A DNA stretch of 64,000 nucleotides from Myxococcales bacterium. Its GTDB lineage: Bacteria > Myxococcota > Polyangia > Nannocystales > Nannocystaceae. Shown piece after piece: positions 36,968 to 44,174 of this stretch. Position numbers and translations under genes: made by a program. Numbering within the stretch: the first letter of the stretch is position 1; every line of letters begins with the position of its first letter. The stretch lies in contig JAEUJW010000075.1 in the NCBI GenBank assembly GCA_016793465.1, positions 62,001-126,000 of the forward strand, given 5' to 3'. The notes under the pieces were generated by a model. That model did no database searches. It had not been told where the DNA came from and worked only from the letters and a program-made list of their open reading frames with translations.

Positions 36968-38311
36968 TCACCGCCAGGGGTTGATCTCTTCGCGGTGGTT
37001 GCGGGCCTCGACCTCCGCGGGCGTCGGCAGGTCGGCCAGCGCGGGGCCCGCGGCGTCGACGATCTCGGCCAGCTCCGACGCCGTGAAGTACTCGGCGCGC
37101 GGGACGATCAGCGCGCCGAAGCCGAGGAAGCGCGCCACGTGCTCGCGCCGGCCGCGGAGCGCCGCGAGCACGCGCAGCTGCTCGTGGCGCGTCGGGTTGC
37201 ACTCGGCCACCGTGGCCACGTACTCGAAGTGCGGCCGCAGCAGCTCGAGCCGCCGGGCGTCGTAGGCGGCCAGCGCCGCGTCCAGCGGCTCTTCGCCGGC
37301 GAGGCCGCGGTGGATCGCCGCGGCCGCCAGCTCGGCGTCGCGGAACGCCAGGGTGATGCCGATCGCCGTGCACTGGTCGACGTGACAGCCGGCGTCGCCG
37401 ACCAGCAGCCAGCCAGTCCCCGCGCCCTGGCGCAGCACGTTGGCCAGGTCCACGGTCCCGTGGATCGGCTCGTCGCGCCGGCCCGCGGCGCGCAGCGCCC
37501 CGGCGAGGTCGGGACAGCACAGCTCCGCCGTGCGCAGCAGGTTGCCCTCGAGGTCGGACCGGAAGCCGTCGAACCACTCCCGCGGCCCCCAGCACGACAC
37601 CAGCGCCTGCCCGTCCCGCACCGGCGCGAAGCCGACGCCGAGGCGGCCGCGCAGGTGCACCGGCGGCGCGAACGCGTCGACGTCGACGCCGCTGTAGTAC
37701 GAGTAGACGGTGTACGTGCAGCGCGGCCGCACCTCGAGCACCGCCGCCGGCGCCTGCCGGGCCACCAGCGAGTGGCGCCCGTCGGCGCCGACGACCACGC
37801 GGGCGCGCTCCTCGACCGCGGCGCCGCGCTCGCCGTGGCCGCGCACGCCGACGACCCGGCCGTCCGCGTCGGTCACCAGCTCGCCGACCGCGAAGCCCTC
37901 CCGCACCTCGACGCCCGCGGCGACCGCCGCGTCGAGCAGCACCTTGTCGAGCGTGCGCCGGCGGATGCACGCCCACTCGACCTCGCAGGCCTCGAGGTCG
38001 GCGGCGTCCCAGGCGTGCTCGCGCTGCAGGCAGCGGCGCAGCGCGTCGCGGTCCGGGGCCCCGACCAGCGTGACCCCCTCGCGCGTGAACGAGAACTCGC
38101 GGCGGACCGGCGCGCCCGCGGCGACCAGCGCGTCCATCACGCCCCACCGCCGCAGGTAGGCCATCGCCCGCGGCTTGACGAGGTGGGTCGAGACCGTGTC
38201 GCTCGGGAACCGGGCCCTGTCGACGAGCAGCACCCGGTGGCCCGCCCGCGCCAGCAGCGTCGCCGTGGGCGAGCCGGCACACCGCGCGCCGATGACGATG
38301 ACGTCGTACAT
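36968..38311 (-). CDS. FAD-dependent monooxygenase (PHBH/UbiH type)
   Basis: A 447-residue group A flavoprotein. The N-terminus has the dinucleotide fold MYDVIVIGARCAGSPTATLL with acidic strand end LLVDRA; DTVSTHLVKPRAMAYLRRWG and GADGRHSLVARQ (the DG motif contacting FAD and NADPH) follow, and WLLVGDAGCHVDQCTAIGITLAFRDAELA is the GD motif for the ribityl chain. The Trp-rich WxWxIP motif of flavin halogenases was not seen, so hydroxylation or another oxidation is expected rather than halogenation. ATG 38311 has GGAGGA 8 nt before it. It starts 5 bp after the PrnB-like gene stop, so it should act in the same pathway. Confidence 0.9.
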   Translation of the reverse strand: MYDVIVIGARCAGSPTATLLARAGHRVLLVDRARFPSDTVSTHLVKPRAMAYLRRWGVMDALVAAGAPVRREFSFTREGVTLVGAPDRDALRRCLQREHAWDAADLEACEVEWACIRRRTLDKVLLDAAVAAGVEVREGFAVGELVTDADGRVVGVRGHGERGAAVEERARVVVGADGRHSLVARQAPAAVLEVRPRCTYTVYSYYSGVDVDAFAPPVHLRGRLGVGFAPVRDGQALVSCWGPREWFDGFRSDLEGNLLRTAELCCPDLAGALRAAGRRDEPIHGTVDLANVLRQGAGTGWLLVGDAGCHVDQCTAIGITLAFRDAELAAAAIHRGLAGEEPLDAALAAYDARRLELLRPHFEYVATVAECNPTRHEQLRVLAALRGRREHVARFLGFGALIVPRAEYFTASELAEIVDAAGPALADLPTPAEVEARNHREEINPWR

Positions 38312-38316
38312 GCTGT

Positions 38317-39417
38317 CTATCCTCCCGCGTGGAGCCGCTGGCGGGCGCCCTTGGTCTGCTGCAAGAGGGCCAGCAGCGTGTCCACGCCGTAGCCGGCGCT
38401 GCCGACCGAGTATAGTCGGATCTTCTCGTCGTACGCCGACTTGGCGACGACCGTGTGGCGCGAGCGGAACGCCAGCAAGAACGCGAACAGCCGGTCGAGC
38501 GCCCGCACGCCCGCCGCGAGCGCGGGCGTGTCCCCGCGGCCGCGCGCCGCCACCAGCCGCGTCACCAGCGACGGCCGCCCCAGCGTCTCGGCGTACAGGC
38601 GCCGCCCGCCCGGCAGCCCGTAGGCCATCAGGTGGGCCTGGAACTCGCGGATGCGGGCATCGGCGCTGTCCGAGCTCCACAGCAGGTGGTCGATCAGCCC
38701 GACGCCGAGCGGGGCCGCGGCCGCGCCCGAGTAGCGGCGCCCCCCGACGCGGATCGACTCGAAGTACGGGCGCAGCCGGGTGGCGAAGAACGTCGGGTCG
38801 ACGCGGGCCCGCACGAACCGCATGACCTCGCCGAGCGGCTCGAGCTGGCCCGCCGCCGCCTCGCACGCGCCGACGAACTCGTCGCCGTCCGGCGCCAGGG
38901 CGTACGCCCGGGTCAGCAGCTCGACCGTCGCCTCGACCCACGGCACCGCCGTGCGCACCGCCTCGATCAACCCCGCCTCGCTGGCGTCGCGGGTGAAGCG
39001 GCGCTGCAGCTCGCCCGCCGGGTTCCACGTCGTGTAGTGCAGCACCGTCTCGCGCGGGACCATGTCGGTGCGCTCGCCGAGCCGCAGCATCACCGCCTCG
39101 ACCGCGGGCAGCGCCTCGACCGGCTCCACGCCGTGGCGCCGCAGCGAGGCCAGCAGCATGCCGAGGTCGCGGATCGCCGCCGCCGCCGCGCACGGGTCCC
39201 ACTGCGCGGCCCGCTCGACCGGCGGCAGGATCGCCCGCAGCGCCGTCAACAGCCCGGCCACGTCGGCGCGGTGGTTGAGCTCCGGCAGCCGCAGCACCCA
39301 CGGCGCCGCGTCCAGCGGGTCCTGCCCCGCGATCCGCTCGGCCGACGCCCGCCACGGCCCGTCCAGCCGCGGTGAGCCCGACACGCCGACATCGCTCGCC
39401 TCCCAGCCGCCTTCCAC
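38317..39417 (-). CDS. PrnB-like haem protein (pyrrolnitrin ring-rearrangement enzyme homologue)
   Basis: A 366-residue homologue of monodechloroaminopyrrolnitrin synthase PrnB, a haem protein of the tryptophan/indoleamine dioxygenase superfamily that turns 7-chlorotryptophan into an aminophenylpyrrole. From memory of PrnB (361 residues), collinear matches include LRLPELNHRADVAGLL, AAAAIRDLGMLLASLRRHG, VPRETVLHYTTWNP, RPYFESIRVGGRRYSG, IDHLLWSSDSAD and GSAGYGVDTLL. The expected proximal haem ligand is H321 in LAFRSRHTVVAKSAY, matching the PrnB axial-His segment. GTG 39417 is chosen for length and a GGAG 4 nt upstream; an in-frame ATG at 39501 would add 28 residues. It leads an operon with an FAD monooxygenase and a methyltransferase. 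Confidence 0.87.
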   Translation of the reverse strand: MEGGWEASDVGVSGSPRLDGPWRASAERIAGQDPLDAAPWVLRLPELNHRADVAGLLTALRAILPPVERAAQWDPCAAAAAIRDLGMLLASLRRHGVEPVEALPAVEAVMLRLGERTDMVPRETVLHYTTWNPAGELQRRFTRDASEAGLIEAVRTAVPWVEATVELLTRAYALAPDGDEFVGACEAAAGQLEPLGEVMRFVRARVDPTFFATRLRPYFESIRVGGRRYSGAAAAPLGVGLIDHLLWSSDSADARIREFQAHLMAYGLPGGRRLYAETLGRPSLVTRLVAARGRGDTPALAAGVRALDRLFAFLLAFRSRHTVVAKSAYDEKIRLYSVGSAGYGVDTLLALLQQTKGARQRLHAGG

Positions 39418-39703
39418 CCTGCTCCACCCCCGGACGGCACAGTCTTTCAGAGCCGCATGACGTGCACAACCACGGCCCCGCCGCGCGGCGTGTGGCCGCA
39501 CGTGCGGCCGAGTGGGCGCCGACGAACCACCACGTACGCATCCGCCGCCTCCGCCCGCGCGCCCGTCACCAACACCGGCACTCCCGCTCGTACGTCGCGC
39601 GATGTCTCCGCGGCAGCGCGCCGCAACTGCGACGAGACGTCAACCGATTTGCGCGACGTCCCATCGGCCAGGCTGGCGCGGTCGCGGGTATCTTCGGCCG
39701 CGC
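39418..39703. other. Divergent promoter region
   Basis: A 286-bp interval between the PrnB-like operon and the UvrA-like gene. It contains TATCTT at 39689-39694, 9 nt before ATG 39704, a candidate -10 for the UvrA-like gene. No other motif recognised. Confidence 0.4.
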
Positions 39704-42328
39704 ATGTCCTCGTCCTCAGGCCTGCCCGACCGCTTCGTCCGCGTCCGCGGCGCCCGCGAACACAATTTGAAGAACGTCGACGTCGACGTCCCGCGCGACG
39801 CCCTCGTGGTGTTCTCCGGCGTGTCGGGCTCGGGCAAGTCGTCGCTCGCGTTCGGCACGCTGTACGCCGAGGCCCAGCGCCGCTACTTCGAGTCGGTCGC
39901 CCCCTACGCGCGCCGGCTGATCGACCAGGTCGGCGCGCCCGACGTCGACGGCATCGACGGCCTGCCGCCCGCGGTCGCCCTGCAGCAGCAGCGCGGCGCT
40001 CCGAGCGTGCGCTCGTCGGTCGGCAGCGTCACCACCCTGTCGAGCCAGATCCGCCTGCTCTACTCGCGCGCCGGCAGCTACCCCGCCGGCCAGCCGATGC
40101 TCTACGCCGAGGACTTCTCGCCCAACACCACGCAGGGCGCTTGCCCCCGCTGCCACGGCCTCGGCCTCGTCTACGAGGTGCCCGACCGCCTCATGGTCCC
40201 CGACCCCGCGAAGACGATCCGCGAGCGCGCCGTCGCCTCGTGGCCGCCCGCGTGGCACGGCCAGAACCTGCGCGACATCCTCGTGACCCTCGGCCACGAC
40301 GTCGACGTGCCCTGGCGCGACCTGCCGAAGAAGACGCGCGACTGGATCCTCCACACCGAGGAGCAGCCGACGGTCCCGGTCTACGCCGGCCTCACCCCCG
40401 CCGAGACGCGGACCGCGCTGCGCCGCAAGCAGGAGCCGAGCTACATGGGCACCTTCACCGGCGCCCGCAGGTACGTGCTGCACACGTTCGCGACCACGCA
40501 GAGCGCCCTGATGAAGCGCCGCGTGGCCCGCTTCATGGTCGGCAGCAGCTGCCCCGAGTGCCACGGCAAGCGCCTGAAGCGCGAGGCCCTGGCGGTGACG
40601 TTCGCCGGCCTCGACATCGGCGAGCTGTCGCAGCTGCCGATCTCCCGCCTCGCCGAGGTGCTCCGCCCGATCGCCGCCGGCAATTTTGATAACTCGTCCT
40701 CCTCCACCTCCATGTCGAGCGCGCCGCCGCTGAGCCGCGCGGCCAGCAAGCGCGCCATGAGCAAGCGGGTGGCCGCCGGCGGCTCGGCCCACGCCGGCGC
40801 GCCCGACGTGCGCCGCACGCCCGAGCTGTCCGAGGAGAAGCGCATCGCCGCCGCGCGCATCGCCGCCGACCTGCTCGGCCGCCTCGCCAGCCTGCAGGAG
40901 CTCGGCCTCGGCTACCTCTCGCTCGAGCGCACCACCCCCACCCTGTCCCCCGGCGAGCTCCAGCGCCTGCGCCTCGCCACCCAGCTCCACGCCAACCTGT
41001 TCGGCGTGGTCTACGTGCTCGACGAACCGACCGCCGGCCTCCACCCCGCCGACAGCGAGGCGCTGCTGCGCGCCCTCGAGCACCTGAAGCGCGCCGGCAA
41101 CTCGCTGTTCATCGTCGAGCACGACCTCGACACCATGCGCCGCGCCGACTGGCTGGTCGACGTCGGCCCCGACGCCGGCCGCGGCGGCGGCGAGGTGCTC
41201 TACAGCGGCCCGCCCGCGGGCCTGCGCGACGTCGCGAACTCGCGGACCGCCCCCTACCTGTTCGCCGCGCCGTCACCGATCGCTCGTCGCCCGCGCGCCC
41301 CGACCGCCTGGCTCGAGCTCCGCGGCGTCACCCGCAACAACCTCCGCGACCTCGACGTGCGCATCCCGCTCGGCGCCCTGACGGCCGTCACCGGCGTGTC
41401 GGGCTCGGGCAAGTCGAGCCTCGTCAGCCAGGCGCTCGTCGACCTCGTGCGCGCCCACCTCGGCGACGAGGGCGACGAGCCCGACGGCGACGAGCCGACC
41501 CTCGCCGCCGCGACCGCCGGCAAGCTCCACGCCGGCGCCGAGCGCATCCGCCGGCTCGTGCGCGTCGACCAGCGGCCGATCGGCCGCACCCCGCGCTCCA
41601 ACCTCGCGACCTACACCGGCCTGTTCGACCACGTCCGCAAGCTGTTCGCCGCCACCCCCACCGCCCGCGCGCGCCGCTACGACGCCGGCCGCTTCTCCTT
41701 CAACGTCGCCGGCGGCCGCTGCGAGACCTGCGAGGGCGAGGGCTTCGTCAGCGTCGAGCTGGTGTTCATGCCCAGCGTCTACGCCCCCTGCCCGACCTGC
41801 CGCGGCGCCCGCTACGACCCGAAGACCCTAAAGATTACGTGGCAAGGCAAGAACATCGCCGAGGTGCTCGGCATGACCGTCGACGAGGCCCACGGCTTCT
41901 TCGCCGACGAGCCGGCGCTCATGCGCCCCCTGCAATTATTAAAAGACATCGGCCTCGGGTACCTGCGGCTCGGCCAGCCCGCGACCGAGCTGTCCGGCGG
42001 CGAGGCCCAGCGGATCAAGCTCGCCACCGAGCTGCAGCGCCCGCACCGGGGCGACGCCCTCTACGTCCTCGACGAGCCGAGCACCGGCCTGCACCCCGCC
42101 GACGTCGAGCGCCTCATGGCCCGCCTGCAGGCGTTCGTCGACGCCGGCAACACCGTGGTGGTGGTCGAGCACGAGCTCCGCATCGTCGCCGCCAGCGACT
42201 GGCTGATCGACATGGGCCCCGGCGCCGGCGACGAGGGCGGCCGGGTCGTCGCCGCCGGGCCCCCGCGCGCGGTGTGCGACGTCGCCGAGAGCCGCACCGC
42301 CGCGTTCCTGCGCCGCCACTTCGCGTGA
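39704..42328 (+). CDS. UvrA-like ABC ATPase (UvrA2/DrrC type)
   Basis: An 874-residue UvrA-family protein, shorter than canonical UvrA (about 940). Two ABC modules are present: Walker A loops GVSGSGKSS at K45 and K570, signatures LSPGELQRL (degenerate) and LSGGEAQRI, and Walker B segments VVYVLDEPTAGLHP and LYVLDEPSTGLHP. Zinc modules are CPRCHGLGL/CPECHGKRLK and CETCEGEGF/CPTCRGARY. The shortened insertion domain is typical of UvrA2-class proteins linked to drug resistance or damage tolerance rather than core excision repair. A low-complexity Ser-rich insert (NSSSSTSMSSAPP) around residue 330 looks disordered. Its position divergent from a secondary-metabolite operon would fit self-protection. 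Confidence 0.92.
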   Translation: MSSSSGLPDRFVRVRGAREHNLKNVDVDVPRDALVVFSGVSGSGKSSLAFGTLYAEAQRRYFESVAPYARRLIDQVGAPDVDGIDGLPPAVALQQQRGAPSVRSSVGSVTTLSSQIRLLYSRAGSYPAGQPMLYAEDFSPNTTQGACPRCHGLGLVYEVPDRLMVPDPAKTIRERAVASWPPAWHGQNLRDILVTLGHDVDVPWRDLPKKTRDWILHTEEQPTVPVYAGLTPAETRTALRRKQEPSYMGTFTGARRYVLHTFATTQSALMKRRVARFMVGSSCPECHGKRLKREALAVTFAGLDIGELSQLPISRLAEVLRPIAAGNFDNSSSSTSMSSAPPLSRAASKRAMSKRVAAGGSAHAGAPDVRRTPELSEEKRIAAARIAADLLGRLASLQELGLGYLSLERTTPTLSPGELQRLRLATQLHANLFGVVYVLDEPTAGLHPADSEALLRALEHLKRAGNSLFIVEHDLDTMRRADWLVDVGPDAGRGGGEVLYSGPPAGLRDVANSRTAPYLFAAPSPIARRPRAPTAWLELRGVTRNNLRDLDVRIPLGALTAVTGVSGSGKSSLVSQALVDLVRAHLGDEGDEPDGDEPTLAAATAGKLHAGAERIRRLVRVDQRPIGRTPRSNLATYTGLFDHVRKLFAATPTARARRYDAGRFSFNVAGGRCETCEGEGFVSVELVFMPSVYAPCPTCRGARYDPKTLKITWQGKNIAEVLGMTVDEAHGFFADEPALMRPLQLLKDIGLGYLRLGQPATELSGGEAQRIKLATELQRPHRGDALYVLDEPSTGLHPADVERLMARLQAFVDAGNTVVVVEHELRIVAASDWLIDMGPGAGDEGGRVVAAGPPRAVCDVAESRTAAFLRRHFA

Positions 42329-42330
42329 GC

Positions 42331-42354
42331 GCGGCTGTCCCCGGGTACAGCCGC
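42331..42354 (+). terminator. Hairpin after the UvrA-like gene
   Basis: Perfect 8-bp stem GCGGCTGT/ACAGCCGC with loop CCCCGGGT, starting 2 bp after the UvrA-like stop codon, between convergent genes. No T-run follows, as is usual in very G+C-rich genomes. Confidence 0.5.
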
Positions 42355-42374
42355 GGCCTCACCCCGCCGCGCGC

Positions 42375-43508
42375 CTACAGCTCGACGCGGTACACCGGCC
42401 CGTCGACGCCGATCGCCCCGTTGTCGCTCTCGAGGCCGACGGCGTACAGCGCCCCGTCGCCGGTGAGCACGCCGGTGTAGCGGACGAACAGGCCGGTCAT
42501 CGCGTAGTTGTTGTCGTCGAGCAGCACCGGGGCGACGGCCCGCGTCTCGACGTCGTAGGCGTAGATGCCCGAGTTGCTGCGGTAGTAAAGCGTCGTGCCC
42601 GCGACCGACACGTCGCCGCGGGCCGACAGGCTGCTCGGCAGGTGGGCCATCGCGTACGTCGAGTTGAGCAGGTACGTCGACGCCGCCAGCTCCTCGTGGA
42701 TCGGCCGCGCCTCGGCGTCGCCCCACCCGTACCACCACAGCTCGCGGTCGTCGGCGACGCCGACGCCGTGCTCGTTGATCGCCCCCGCGAGCGGCATCAG
42801 CGGCAGCGGCACGCGCGTGGCCGCGAAGGTCGCGAGGTCGAAGCTATAGGTCCCGTAGGTGCCGACGCCGATCAGCCGCCGCGCGCCCGCCAGGTCCTCG
42901 ACGACCACGAACCCGGCCCACGCCCCGAGGCTCGCGTCCGTCTCGCCGAGCGCCCCGAGCCGCGTCGGCGCGTCGGTCCCCGGCGTCCACGCGTAGACCG
43001 CGAGGTCCTCGTCCTCGACCACCACGTAGGCCTGCTCGCCGAACACCCCGTAGGCGTCGTAGCGCGCCGCCGTCGGCTTCGGCCAGGTCACGACGTCGAG
43101 CACCGCCCCGGTGTCGAGGCGAAACACCGTGTACTGCGCGTCGCCGCCGACCGTCAGCGCCGTCATGCCCAGCGTCTCGCCGACCTCGAAGTTCGGCGCC
43201 GTCTGTTCGTCGCCGATCGGCACCTCCGGCGCGACCTCCGCCCCGTCCGGATAGCGGCGCGCGTGCAGCTCGCCCGCGAAGCCCTGGTAGATGTCGAGCC
43301 AGACCAGCCAGGGGCCGGCCGCCCGCACGTCGTCGACGCGGTCGGCCGGCAGCACCTGCGTGCGCGCCTGCTCGAGCTGCAGGCGCAGCGCCTCGTACTG
43401 CCGGAGGTTGTCCTCGGTCGGGTCGCCGGTGCCGTCGACTCCGTCGTCGCAGCCGACGAGCGCGACCGAGATCCAGGCGGCGATGATGCGCGGGTTCATG
43501 GGCGTCAC
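42375..43508 (-). CDS. Lipoprotein of unknown function, propeller-like repeats
   Basis: A 377-residue lipoprotein. The signal ends in the lipobox VALVGC (about residue 20), then an acidic linker with a Glu/Gln-rich helix (DNLRQYEALRLQLEQARTQV). The body has repeated short beta segments with aromatic residues (GPWLVWLDIYQGF, AQYTVFRLDTGAV, GTYGTYSFDLATF, TTLYYRSNSGIYAYDVETRAV), consistent with a six- or seven-bladed beta-propeller. GTG 43508 is preferred because AGGAG lies 7 nt before it; ATG 43499 is the alternative. It follows the next gene (43522-44001) by 13 bp, so the two form an operon. Confidence 0.72.
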   Translation of the reverse strand: MTPMNPRIIAAWISVALVGCDDGVDGTGDPTEDNLRQYEALRLQLEQARTQVLPADRVDDVRAAGPWLVWLDIYQGFAGELHARRYPDGAEVAPEVPIGDEQTAPNFEVGETLGMTALTVGGDAQYTVFRLDTGAVLDVVTWPKPTAARYDAYGVFGEQAYVVVEDEDLAVYAWTPGTDAPTRLGALGETDASLGAWAGFVVVEDLAGARRLIGVGTYGTYSFDLATFAATRVPLPLMPLAGAINEHGVGVADDRELWWYGWGDAEARPIHEELAASTYLLNSTYAMAHLPSSLSARGDVSVAGTTLYYRSNSGIYAYDVETRAVAPVLLDDNNYAMTGLFVRYTGVLTGDGALYAVGLESDNGAIGVDGPVYRVEL

Positions 43509-43521
43509 GGCGTCGCTCCTC

Positions 43522-44001
43522 TCACGGCTTGATCTGCATCATGGTCGACTTCAGCGAGCCGTAGTCCATGTACACCTTGGACGCGTTCTTCTGGGCGGCC
43601 TGGGCGTCGTTGACCAGCTTGGTGCGCTCTTCGTTGGTCGCCGAGTCCTTGTGGGCCTCGAAGTAGGCCGTCCACGCCTCGTACTCGGACCTGGCGCTGG
43701 CCGTGCGGGCGACCAGGTCGTCGTGCTGCTTGACGACCACGCCGTAGGTCGAGCTCGACCTCTCCGCGTCGCCGAGGCTCGCGTGCCAGTCCTGGTACTG
43801 CGCCTCCTGCAGCTCGATCTTCGGGAAGTTGTCCTTGATGAGCGGCTCCATCAGCGTGTACGTCTGCGCGAACACCTTGCGCCGGCCCTCGCTGTCGTCG
43901 TACGTCGGCGGCGGCTGCGTCGGCTCCGGGGCGCAGAAGGCGCCCATGCTCGTGAAGGCGGAGAACAGGAGGATGGCGGCGGTGGTCGCGTGGTGCTGCA
44001 T
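43522..44001 (-). CDS. Exported coiled-coil protein
   Basis: A 159-residue protein with a signal peptide (MQHHATTAAILLFSAFTSMGAFC), where the Cys at about residue 23 could be processed or lipidated, then a Pro-rich spacer and an extended charged helical region of about 100 residues with heptad-like spacing (KQHDDLVARTASARSEYEAWTAYFEAHK). No family recognised. It is the first gene of the unit that includes the propeller-like lipoprotein and may act with it in the periplasm. Confidence 0.68.
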   Translation of the reverse strand: MQHHATTAAILLFSAFTSMGAFCAPEPTQPPPTYDDSEGRRKVFAQTYTLMEPLIKDNFPKIELQEAQYQDWHASLGDAERSSSTYGVVVKQHDDLVARTASARSEYEAWTAYFEAHKDSATNEERTKLVNDAQAAQKNASKVYMDYGSLKSTMMQIKP

Positions 44002-44174
44002 GGCTGGTTCGGCGGTGGCTGGGAGCGCGGGGTCGCGACATCGCGGCCCCGTCGTCCGCGAGGCGACGGGCGAGGGCCCGGTGCGGGCCGACGCGCGGCC
44101 CGTCGCTTAAGTCGTCGGGCCGCGGCGGTTGATCCCGAATTTTTTCACGCCCGCCGCCGCCCGCGTCGCGGCGC
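44002..44174. other. Short gene-free stretch with A/T island
   Basis: 173 bp between the tail of the RCC1 lipoprotein gene and the coiled-coil gene. It holds a GAATTTTTTC patch near 44138; no hairpin followed by a T-run was seen on either strand. Confidence 0.35.

Noticed and set aside
31452..38282. 2276-codon open frame antisense to the PknK-like kinase and the GST gene
   Set aside because: Composition is Ala/Gly/Arg/His shadow sequence; the opposite strand has intact kinase, ATPase and GST motifs.
36968..38311. FAD protein of the PrnB operon as a flavin-dependent halogenase
   Set aside because: The WxWxIP motif was not found and the sequence has the DG and GD motifs of PHBH-type monooxygenases.
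44130..44170. A/T patch GAATTTTTTC as an intrinsic terminator of the RCC1 lipoprotein gene
   Set aside because: In the direction of that gene the patch reads as an A-run, not a T-run, and no stable hairpin immediately precedes it.
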